Positions 15,201 through 26,500 of a stretch of DNA of 64,000 bases are shown here, one piece after another. The notes beneath the pieces were generated by a model. The model worked only from the letters and a program-made list of their open reading frames with translations. It did not search any database and was not told the origin of the DNA. Position numbers and translations under genes: made by a program. The number at the start of each line of letters is the position of its first letter. The first letter of the stretch is position 1. The stretch is from Metopolophium dirhodum (lineage: Eukaryota > Arthropoda > Insecta > Hemiptera > Aphididae): assembly GCF_019925205.1 (NCBI RefSeq), contig NC_083566.1, positions 23,746,001 through 23,810,000 of the forward strand, given 5' to 3'.

Positions 15201-18200
15201 TATATATTTTTTTTTCAAATAGCCTTATATTGAGATTTGAGAATTAATACAAGTATGAAAGCATGAACAATATTATATCGGTCAACAGTAGGAGTTCAAC
15301 CTCATTAAACCATCATTAGAATTCCCATAGTAGCAAGATAGCTGATAATTGGATAAATTTGATTGTATTTTAATTTTTAATATTATGATTCACAAATTAA
15401 ATTGTCAGTATTAAACTATTGATTTAGTTATTTTAGGGGTTATTTTGGTTTTTCAATACTTATACAAAAATTATTTTATTATTTCACATTGTGCAATTAT
15501 CTAAATGTAGCTTAATATCATAATTTTATTTAGGCAATATCATAATACTTTAACAACATATAACACGTTAATATATTTTTAATAAAAAAGAAAAATCAAC
15601 ATTATAATATACATACCAACTTGATTAATAACAAGATTAGAAGGAGTAGGAGGTTCACTTGATGATTTTCTTCTAAGACTACCAACACGGGTTACAGATG
15701 GAGATTCTCTGGTAATTGACATATCTTCTAATATTTCCCGTTCAACACGTCCACTATATTTAAATTTGGTACCCCACGAAAAAAAGCCTCCACCAGAAAC
15801 TACATTAGGAACATCAGAGCTTGAAGGAAATCTGTACAATAAAACATATATTTTAGTGTTATTTTGCATATTATTACTCGAGTGATAAAATAATCGAAAT
15901 AATTTTTTTTTCTCAGTACCTGTTATCTGTATACTACTGACTACTTTAGTACTTTATAATAGTTATTGATTTTATAAGTATAGTTATTATATAATGTATA
16001 GTGTAATACAATTAGTTAACATTCAGTTGAAGCGTATTTATTATTTACCTAATATTGTTTTTGTCTATAAAAATAAATTATAAATTCCTTAATTTGAACT
16101 GCGAATCCATTCGATTATTTTATTATTTGAATGATTATAGTTACTAATTAATTTAATTATTAGTTACTACTACTAATTTGGTAGTATATTATTGTTCGAA
16201 ATAACTAAAATAATCGAATAGATGATCAGTTTGAATAATATAAATACAAAAGATTTTTTCGAATGATTTTAAAATAACCGAATTGATTGGATTATTTCAT
16301 TCCAATTATCATCATTAGTTATCATTATAAAGAGTTGTATAATCAAATTTAATTTGAATGTCTTGTATAGTTAAATATTATAAAGAATATTATAATTAGG
16401 TACATTAAACAATATTTTATCAAAAAAAACACTGTCACCCATAGTCATAAAAATTAAAATGATTAGTAGGGGTGCTCTCAAAATATATTTACTAATAGTA
16501 GAGAAACTCTGTCCCTATAAATTCACTTTTAAAATGTTTAAAAATAAATTATGAACAAAATATTCTGATTCTCAAAAAAACTTACGTGAAAAACAACATT
16601 TGTTCAACAGCACATTTCCATACATGACGACATGAAGAACCTCTAGGACATTTAAAACCAATAGTTTGCTTTTTCTGAAAATATTTATATGTATGAATAA
16701 AATTATTGTTAAATAATGAATGAAGATATTTTTTATTGTTCTTAAAGCTGATAGTTATGAGAATCACATACTTATAAAATTTATCACATTTTAATTAACT
16801 ACATTTATATACCATATGAATTTCATAAATTGTGATATTTACATAATAAGAACTATAAAATAATGATTTTAACATTTTATCTATAATCAATCTATAAATA
16901 ATCTGCAGTAAACTATACATAAGTGAATATCTAATTTATTAGATAGTAAAATACAATTTAAATAGAAATAAATATATCTTTTTGTAAAGAGACTAGTCGA
17001 TTGAAAAATCTACATATTAATTTATAAATGCAAATATTTTTTTTTAATCTAATAACAGTGGATAAAATCTAATAGTTTAATAAATTGATTGATACTAATT
17101 GAAACATGACAATAGCAGATGAAAGAAATTTTATAAATTTACACAATACTATATGATATACATATATTATATTTGCTAAAATTATTAAGTATTCAATTAC
17201 AAGTTAACTTGAAACAAACATACTTGTAAAACTAACCTAATCTTTTGAAGCAATCTTTCATGTTGAAAAATAGGAAAATTAAACAATGATCATAGTAAAA
17301 CCAAAATTATATTATAATGAGCCCGGTCTTGGGTAAAAATTATTTGTAACCATAACACGAAGAAATATTTATATTAAACATTTTTTCAGGGTCAACATAA
17401 TATTAACAAATGTAATTATGTTCGATACATATTATATGTTTCAATTTTTTTAGTGAAATTTCGCTAAAGTAAACACGAAATGAACCCTAAGTGTTAATTT
17501 AAAGAACTGCCCATCATGTAATTACTCCTTTATTGAAGTATTTAAAATATTCATTAGATGTTTCTGATAAACAAAAATTGTATATACTAGATACATATTA
17601 TATTATATTTAGTATTAATACTAATTATTCTAAAAAAAAATTTTATTATAGTAACTACCTTGATTCTCTGATCCTAAGAAGCATGTAATTACATACAAAA
17701 AATACTTAAATAAAGTAAATAAACTAAAATACAAAAGGTTATAACAAATACAAAATAAATTGAACATATTAGATTATTATAAATAAAGAATACCTCATTA
17801 AGAATGATATGAATGATGAACATTTTACCCTCAAAGTTAATTTTTTGAACTTGCGACCAGCTAAAGTGGTTCATTTTCTTACTACCTTGGAATGTAAGTA
17901 TGCCAGTATGATTAATTCCCAAATAAAGTTGATTACCTCTTTGATCCTATACGTAAAATGTAGGAGTTTAATTATGCCATTATGGTTATAATATATTTTT
18001 ACCTTAACAGCATGAGGATCAACTCCATATGTATCCAAGATACACGCTTTTTTCAAAAAAATTGTTTCCATTTCAGCGGCAGTTTTTCCTTTCAATTCAT
18101 TTTTATGAATATCCATTATTTTTTCCTCTAACTGTAATGTTTGTTTCAATAGTATTTTTAATTCATTTACATAATTATCAATATGTTCTTCTGGATTGAA

Positions 18201-21141
18201 ATCTCCAAGTTCAGCTATTTATAAATATTAAATAATTTATTGTGATTGTAAAATAGTTGGATATATTATTATTTATTACCTTGTAGTATATAAGCTCCTA
18301 GCAGAGCAGCTTCCGATGTGTTACAGTAAAGTCGACCATGTAATAAATCCCTTTTTAACTGAAGATAAATTTGGTAACGAGTAATATCTTCTTTTAAACG
18401 AAATGGATTTGGTGGATAAAATTTGACGCGGAAGCTAAATAATATATTGTCTGCTTCCATATCTAAAATAAAAATATATTTTTAGCAAATTTTATTCAAT
18501 AATAAAAACTATAAAACAACAAACCTCTGATTTGTTTAAAAATTGATTTAGATGGTTCTAGCCAATGCTGTAAAAGTACAAAATAAATCATTATTAAATG
18601 TAATTCATTAATAATACAATAGGTACCGCTTAATGAAATCACTAGTTAATAAAATAAATCCATTCTATGGAATCATAATATTATTGAACCATCATGAAAA
18701 ATTAAGTAATACCTACAGTCACTATAGTTATTAAAAATATTAAGTACCCTTTGACGTTTGCTATCAACATAACGTAGACCAAAATAATCTTTTTCAATTA
18801 AATCCAATTGTTCACAAATACGACTTATCAAACTACTCCCCTTTTCATTTATCTACAAAATAAAAATAAACATACATATCATTATTAATTAAATCACAGT
18901 ATAAGAATCACAGTACAAGAAGATATAAAATATAAATTAATAAACACATGTATCTAACACTGTATTATATGAATACATAATTAGAAATTCAGAATAAAAC
19001 TGAAGTTTAATAATAATCTATCATTATATTTTAAACTATTTTATTTTACTAATTAATACTAAGTAGCACTGTACCAGTAAGACATAATTTAATAGACTAG
19101 GTTCATGTTATTATTTAATACACTAAAAGAAATAACTAAGTATTAAAAAAATAAAAATGGAAGTTCCATAAATATGAGGTATCACTAAGGTTAAGATCCA
19201 TACGACAATACCCTTTGGTATGAAGAATGTATTTTAAAATAAGATACACTTATATTATTTGTTGTTTTTTTTTTTTTTTTAGATAAACACTAAATAACTT
19301 CTACGAATATAAATTATTAATCTAGATTTCTATAAAACAATTTTAACATTTTTTTTTTTTACAATCATCAACTGGTGTATTAGTCTTTAAGAACAACTTT
19401 AGCGTCAGTGGCGTAATTTAGAATTCGTCCTAGGGGGAGGAGGAAAGTGGCGATTTTACACACAAAATACAAACATTTTAAAGAACAGTGGCGAGTGGTA
19501 TATACTAAATATACCTATATTATAAGGGCTCTGGAAGATATATCCCCCTACCACCTTTAATTACGCCCTTCTTTAGCATTACATAGGTTTTATTAATATA
19601 AATATTGAATGCTCAATAATTTTTTTGTTGTCTACAAAATGTAGAAAGTTCAAAGTAGATTTAATAATGAACAAATTGTTAAGTACCTATTTGCTATTCA
19701 TAACTTTATAAGCGTGTAGCAGAAATAAAGTGATACCTGATTTGGCCTAAACCATATATAAAAAGTAGAAAAACTTATATTATTTTTTTATTCTGATTTT
19801 CCAGTTGACGGTACCCAATATTTTATCTATTATTTTGTATAAAGATTATTTTTAGAATTTTAGCATAGAATAATCATAACTTTCAAATCTTATAAATATT
19901 ATAAATTTAATTTGACAATAATAAATATATTTTGATATACTACTTGTTTCAAGGATCAATATAGAGAAAAATTATATCTGATTATTTATTCTTATATTTT
20001 ATCAGTGTTTAATATAGGTAGGTACAATTTCAAAGAAAACACTGTTAGAATGTATACCACATATTCTTAGAATAATTTGATACTAATATAAATTATAATC
20101 TAAATAATATATTAAATCAAGTTTCTATTAATACTGCTTATTTATCATTCAACAAATATGTAATAAGACATTTGTTACTTTAATAATTAAGTAGGTACTT
20201 AATAGAAACGTTGTAACTAGGTACACATAATTTAATAAGTATACCACTAGGTATGAACATGTATATTCATAGTGTTGAAATATGTTAAAACACTTAATTA
20301 AAGCATGTAAAATCATAAACGTGTTTCTATTAATAAAATATATAACTATTCTAATTGTGTATTAATGCATCAATATACATAATAGTATATTAGTACATAT
20401 CAAATGATAATTTTTTAAGATAAGTTAAATTAAAAAACCTTAATGGTAATTTCAGATCATTATATATTGATAAATACAAATAATACACATGTAACCTGCC
20501 TACCTAATAGTATGATAATTAAATATCTAAATACATTTATCAATGAGAAATAATATTTATCAACCTATTTTATAATTATGTTAAGAAAACTGTATATTAT
20601 TTTCAATTTTGATTACAAAAATACCTATAAATAATAAATAGTTATACTTTGGATATTAAACTGATGGTAATTTTTGTAGCATTACGATTAGACAAAACAT
20701 TTTATTGACACAAAAGTTGGGAATCTATAAAGAACTAATTTAGGTGAGTAATAAACTTTGTTCCTGGTTCATTAAAATATAATATATTGCCATTTCAGCA
20801 TAATTGTTTTAATAATGAATAGGTACCTAGTTAACTGTTAATCATTTTCTCATTCATAACATAATATTACACATGCATTCATTGAAAATAAATACAATTT
20901 TGTAAAATTGAATATAATATACACAAGTAATATTTAATCAATACACATAATGGTTTCTAGGGTCTAGTTTACTATTTATATTTTATACTAAATGAGTAAT
21001 AGGCAATGATACCTATTCTTTTGAATAAACTACCTATGGTTATACCTGAAATTCACTGTACAACAACTGATTGTCGTCCAACAGGCGGATGGTACACTTG
21101 ATTGGTGTATTGGCGGAGTTTTTGCTTCCAAACTTCATCAT
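9234..21141 (-). CDS. FERM domain-containing protein of the FRMD3/FRMD5 family
   Basis: Eleven coding exons on the minus strand: 21141-21046, 18852-18748, 18567-18525, 18462-18280, 18214-18003, 17946-17794, 16674-16586, 15831-15617, 13828-13691, 13539-13489 and 9547-9234. All have GT/AG borders and matching phases, giving 532 aa. FERM proteins of this family sit under the plasma membrane and link membrane partners to the cytoskeleton. Seen: F1 lobe (about 14-82, with LDLIEKDYFGLRYVD), F2 (84-210, with FYPPNPFRLKEDITRYQIYL and a YGVDPH end), F3 (214-294, with SCRHVWKCAVEQ), then a FERM-adjacent segment GTKFKYSGRVEREI (314-327). A Ser/Thr-rich linker follows, with a hydrophobic anchor at about 472-491 followed by ESDFDV. 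The anchor and tail align with human FRMD5, which supports this subfamily over band 4.1. The start could be either of two adjacent ATGs (21141 or 21138). The reading frame stays open upstream, so an extra N-terminal exon is possible. Confidence 0.92.
9548..13488 (-). other. Last intron of the FERM gene (3.9 kb)
   Basis: AT-rich, with one microsatellite and no recognisable exon or element. Confidence 0.6.
10950..10977. repeat. AAT microsatellite
   Basis: About nine uninterrupted ATA/TAA units in the last intron of the FERM gene. Confidence 0.95.
14118..14784 (-). mobile_element. Helitron-like element, possibly two in tandem
   Basis: Read on the minus strand it starts TCTAATATATAATTGTC at 14784 after A and ends with AAAGTACACAGGATCAG then CTAG at 14118 before T. 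An internal second 3' end (CTAG at 14362-14365 beside GTACGTGAGATCAG) shows a tandem or nested arrangement. It lies in the FERM gene intron between the exons at 13828 and 15617. No ORF. Confidence 0.7.
18853..21045 (-). other. First coding intron of the FERM gene (2.2 kb)
   Basis: AT-rich. Holds the hAT-like MITE at 19406-19571 and nothing else recognised. Confidence 0.6.
19406..19571. mobile_element. hAT-like MITE in FERM gene intron 1
   Basis: Left end CAGTGGCGTAATTT pairs with the right-end AATTACGCCCTTC, which has diverged at its tip. Flanks TTTAGCGT and TTTAGCAT form a 7/8 target duplication. About 166 bp, non-coding. Confidence 0.65.
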
Positions 21142-21910
21142 GTTATATTTTAGAGAACAGCACGACCGTCGAAAGTAATTCCGCGCAGCTAATACCGCCG
21201 AAACGTCCAAGTCCTGTGCGGAAAAACAGTAAAAGAAAACTGAAATAACCAGTCGAGAAAATAGGAAAAAAAAATCGTTCGGGCCGGCATAAAATATAGC
21301 ATGCAACGCGGCCGGGTCGTACAGTTGGCGGTCAGTCAGGTGAAAAGACACACAGATAGGCTTAGGGTACCACGTTATGTAATAATGGACGTACCTACGA
21401 TTTACATACTTACTATTGTTATTATTCATAATATATTACACACGATCCTTTTACCACCTACCTATTAATATTGCGAATAATCAATGATCGCCCTACCCTA
21501 TGCACGGGTTCGGGTGCGAGCAGCAGGCTTACAAGTCGGGGACGCGTCGTCGTGGAAAACTGACAACTACGGCGAAACAAACAAAATATAGTACATAATA
21601 TATAGTGTATAATACTATTGTGTGCACTATGGGCGATTAACGGCGCGCGCGAAAGGTTTCGTCCGTCGGTCGACCGCTTATTATTGACTATCACCCATTC
21701 ACCCGGCCCACAGCACTGGTTAAGAAGGTCGCTAGCGCACGAAGCATGGGCGGCGGGCAGTAGTGTGTACACAACCACAGTGAGTTGTACAACACGGGAC
21801 GACGCAATATCCGATTCGTCGCGCTCAAAGATTACGGCGCGTCCTTATCTCGGCGGCAGTCCTCCCACCAAGCGATTCGGTTTGTTTACGCACGCACGTC
21901 CATGATATTC
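21142..21910 (-). promoter_or_regulatory. GC-rich 5' region of the FERM gene
   Basis: GC- and CpG-rich DNA directly upstream of the FERM gene's first coding exon. On the minus strand a good splice acceptor (pyrimidine-rich tract then CAG) ends at 21214, so the start-codon exon may begin at 21213, with one or more 5' UTR exons further right. No TATA box was identified with confidence. Confidence 0.45.
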
Positions 21911-21963
21911 TCCATCATTACTGGCGAATGGTGATTACTGATATACTAACTGAAGACCAACAA

Positions 21964-21997
21964 CAATAATAATAATAATAACAATAACAATAATAAT
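21964..21997. repeat. AAT/AAC microsatellite
   Basis: Interrupted AAT and AAC units upstream of the FERM gene. Confidence 0.9.
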
Positions 21998-22202
21998 TAG
22001 TAATCACGTAAATAATACAATAATTTACTGTCGATTGTCGAATAATCAATGGTGGGAAATGTGTCTTTAGAGTTTAGATATTGACAATTGCCATACACTA
22101 AACAGAGTTTAATTTTAATTTTTTTGGCGCTCACTCGTCAGTCGCCACTGCTGTGTATGGTCGTATGGAGAACGCGATTGGTGGTGATCAGCCTGCTGCT
22201 GC

Positions 22203-22552
22203 CAGACGTGGACTGGTAAATTAGGGCACGGGATGCTACACAATTTAAAGGGCAAATTACAACAATTGTTGGGGCAAATTTAAAACATGTAGATTATTTA
22301 TAAAATATTAATATATTTTGTTTTAAAAAAATATTGAATATACGTTAAAAACGTAAATAAGTACCAAGTTACAGCAAACTTTCAATCAAAATTGTACCAT
22401 ATTATAGATTACCAATAATCGTAAGCTGGTAACGATCTGCTGTTCATTAGGTATCTAGAGTCTTTAAATATATAATACATAATATTAGGTAAATATATAT
22501 TTTAGGGCAAGGGATGATGTAGCATCCCAGCATCCCAGCCAGTCTACGCCTG
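22203..22552. mobile_element. Non-autonomous inverted-repeat element between the FERM and epimerase genes
   Basis: CAGACGTGGACTGG at the left and CCAGTCTACGCCTG at the right are inverted repeats. Just inside, GGGATGCTAC recurs inverted. Outside both ends lie CTGCTGCTGC and GCAGCAGCAG, extending the inverted match, so the outer boundary and target duplication are unclear. The element lies in the divergent promoter interval. Confidence 0.6.
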
Positions 22553-22919
22553 TAGCAGCAGCAGATCTCTCATGCATCTACATTATAGACCATTATATTA
22601 TAATAATGTCTTCTTCTTCTTATTTCTTCACACTTCGATACAAACTATTTGGGGTCGTCCACCCTTGTCCTACACCTCGTCACATCGTAGGGTTCCGTCT
22701 CCATAATATAATAATAATAACGTAGCACAATAATCTAATTAGCTACACAAGTATTCGATAACGATCGATAAACGTTTCTGTATAAAATATATGGGCAGAA
22801 CTTGGTAGAAGATTCATCGACTAATATCCAGAGCCCTCTGTAATGATTTTCTCGGGCTTTATTAGCAATTGATTATCATGGCAGTCGTCAAACGATGAAT
22901 AAAATATAATTAATTCTAT

Positions 22920-23513
22920 TATTGTTCTTTGCGTTGTTCGTTATTGTGCACGTCAAGTCCGTCGTAATCGCCTGAAGTCGGACGGTAGACTGTGGACACC
23001 TACGGTAAAGTAGAAATCGGCGCTGTGACTTGTGTTAAGACAATAAGACGTGAAAAGTCCAAGTGTCCAAGATCCTAAGTAGTAAGTACTAACATTGTTA
23101 TATTCTGTGGTACTAAGTAGTAAGTACTAACATTGTTATATTCTATGGTACTAAGTAGTAAGTACTAATATAGTAATAATAAATGTACTAAATACTAATC
23201 TCTAATGTACTAAAATAATTATGATACACTATTCTCCCTGTCACCCATGAGCCATGACAGTCTCAAAACGTTTCGAGCGCGGGGTTTGGAGTTTGGTCAG
23301 TGGCTACACTGGTGCATTGACGGGTGGTTGGCAGCGGTGGTGGTGATTATCATGAAGCCTAGAATATTCAATTCAAGTCTTCGTGGTGGTTTGGCTAGGC
23401 GGCGGCGGGCACTCGCGAGTGATAAGACGGACCTCGGCGACTCGGCTCCGGGTGGCCTGGATATCACTAATCACTATCAACGCGTATCATTTGTGTTTTG
23501 ACCGGCATCGGTG
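22920..23513 (+). promoter_or_regulatory. Promoter / 5' UTR region of the epimerase gene
   Basis: GC-richer DNA before the epimerase start. It holds a 38-bp tandem repeat (23075-23170) and an 84-codon open frame (23247-23501). That frame is in phase with the main ORF but closed by TGA 12 bases before the main ATG. It is either an upstream ORF in the mRNA or chance. Confidence 0.4.
23075..23170. repeat. 38-bp tandem repeat, about 2.5 copies
   Basis: Units begin at 23075, 23113 and 23151, each starting CTAAGTAGTAAGTACTAA. The first two copies differ by about one base; the third is cut short. It lies 340-440 bases upstream of the epimerase ATG. Confidence 0.85.
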
Positions 23514-26500
23514 ATGGCAGCTACCGCGTCCAGCGTAGTCGTTCTCGACAGAGGAAACAACACAACATGCACCATCAACTTGCACGGTAATGACGACAAT
23601 TGTTCATATATTTAGGTACTCGAAAGAATATTATAATACCTTTTATTCGATCACCAAAACTATGTAATTGCGCCGGACGGTTTCTATTATTCGGCTGGTC
23701 GCGCCTCCTGTCACTGGCCTTGATCCTTATTAAATTAATATAATAATTCTACAATGACCCTATATTACACCTAATGATATTATTTTCGTTATAGGTTCTA
23801 CACGATAATTATTTTTTTTTCTAATTTGTTCATACATATAAAGTCAATCACCTTCGTTCTTGTTTTAACAGGTGCTACCGTGGTCTCTTGGAGGGTTAAC
23901 AATCAGGAACAGTTGTTCGTCAGGTGAGTGTTTTGTTTTTATTGTTTACGGCAACCTATGTATACAACCCTGTATTAATTTTGATATGTCAACGTTTTTC
24001 AATTTTTTAATCAGAATAACAACTTACCTCGGCATGTATATGTATCGTTAAAAATTAAATTAAATTAAATGTTTCTCAATATTTTAATTTGTCGATATCG
24101 ATACCTATTTATTTTTTACTAACAGGTACTGACAGATTTACACGATTTTTACATCGGATTTGATTAAGTTTAAAATATTATAAAATCTATTAATTTAGTA
24201 ATTTAGGTAAATTTATGTTAAATTTTGACTAGATGGGCATATGATTTCCATTATTTAAACAATAATATTCTGAGTTACAACATCTAATAAAATATAGTGC
24301 AGTTCTAAGTATATTAGGTATATAAAATTAAATTTTTGAAATACTTCTTGCTTATAATATAGGTAGGTATAGCTATTTTAACAATAATTTTTATTACCAC
24401 ATTTTTCAATTTTTTTATAATTGATATTTGGGAATAAACGGATTAAAATATAATTCTATGGATATTGGATCGATATTGAATGTAGAATGAATTACGACGT
24501 GAGGTGATATAGTATTTAAAGTCGTAAAAATAACTATGTTTATTGTGTTTTATTTACTAAAACAGTGCTGTATGTTCATTTTAATTAGTAGAAAGTACTT
24601 GTATCCTAGTCTTAATTATTACAAATCATTACGATATAACAGTATAAAATAGACAATATGATGCCATTTGCGAACACATAAATATATGAGTATAGAAAAT
24701 ATTTAAAAATAATACTATGCTAATATTACGTAGGTAATAATATACCTTTATAGGTAGTGGTTATGAGTTATCAAATATATTAACAATTACAATATATCTG
24801 TATTCTATATGCGTGTTATTGATAACTAACTACATATCTATATTACCTATATAGTTTATATTTGTATAGGTACTAGGTAGCTAATATTATGTTTATTTTG
24901 TTTAAAATGCTAACTTAAATCATAATTTGTGCACTGCATGTTTATGATTTTATAATATTATAATTATAGGTATCTTGGGAAAAAATATGTTATTTTTATT
25001 TTAAAATAAATATTTGACGTGATGTAGGTACTATTTTTAATATACTTATTACTTATTATATTAAGTAGTTAGTCAATTTTTTATTTATTGAAATTTGAAA
25101 TTAATCTAATCGTTTTTTTTATTTAATAGAAAGCAATTAAAATTCGATTCAATATTTATTTTAAATATACACTCTTTTTAATTAACGTCAAAATATTACC
25201 CTTTTTCAAAATTAGCTATAAACAAATTCTGATTTCGAGCACACTGAATGTTGATGACGATAACGCCAATGCATAATAAACTAAGCTTTGATTTATTTGT
25301 TTTAAGCGGATTAAAATACACAAAAAATAGTAACAAAATTGGTTTTTAGTTGAATTTACCAGCATAGAATAACACATTTGGGATAAGTTATTATAGTTTG
25401 ACCTCTAAAATATTACCTCTGTGCATAAAAATGGGAAAGAATTGTTATTGTAAATTGGTGATTACCAACATATTATTATTTATTTTGAAAAGACCTTTTT
25501 AACAAACAGAACTGAACAAAATGTTAGGTTTTCAAGGTTGAATGATTTTTTTTTCATTTAGTCTTATATAAAGTTATAAAACGTGTCAAAAGACCAACAA
25601 TAATATATATGACCGTGAAATTTGTCCATTTTATTCTTAAGATGGTACCTAACATAAAGGTACCTTTTTTTCTTTTACAAATACGGCAATAAAAATCTTA
25701 AACCATTTTTCTTTCTTGTAGTATAAATATATCTCAGAGGTGCATTATAGTTATTTATTGCGTGGTTATAGGCATATCGCATATATATAAACATTTATTT
25801 TCTTCTTAAACATCGAGAATTTTTGTGAAACGTGTTATGTGTAAGTAATAAATATCAAGAATCTTTTCAGTTCAAAATTATTTATTTAGGTAATCTGTAT
25901 ATATATATATACCTAGTAACATTTCAAATTAAGTAAATTATATTTTATTATTTTTAATTTTTATTGTTAGTATGTAGATACAAATATTTAAAATTCAAAG
26001 TTCTCGTTAGATTACTTTTTATATTATAATCACTATTGCGTGTGTGTAAATAAAACCACAGAGACACATATAAATATTTATTGCTTTTTATTTATTGAGT
26101 ACTACTGTCGTAATTATTTGTATACAACTTAGTATCAAAGAAATATGTCAATATAATGACCATTGTTACCAAAGTTGTTAAAAATAAAGATCAATAAAAA
26201 AAATATATATTATTTAACTCGCTACATAAAGTATACCTGGTTTATAACTTAAGAATTTATACATTTATAATTGTTGATAGTTGTAGACTGCATAAAGATT
26301 AACCAATAATATTTTTGTATTCATTTATATAATAATAAATTAATTGACATGATAAGTATTTATAATATAATTTGTTGACATATTTTTTAAGTGACTCTGA
26401 AAAGGTTCGAAAAACTTTATTATTTTTTTAACAGTAGGTATTTTCAAATTTTCGGATGGATTATTTAGAGAATATTTTAGAAAGTTTACGATGAATGAAA

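Noticed and set aside
17809..17991. Plus-strand frame inside the FERM gene
   Set aside because: Antisense shadow of the exon at 17794-17946.
21458..21905. Overlapping 106- and 95-codon frames upstream of the FERM gene
   Set aside because: GC-rich 5' region with no family match.
23247..23501. 84-codon frame as an N-terminal part of the epimerase
   Set aside because: It is in the same phase but closed by TGA 12 bases before the epimerase ATG; no family homology.
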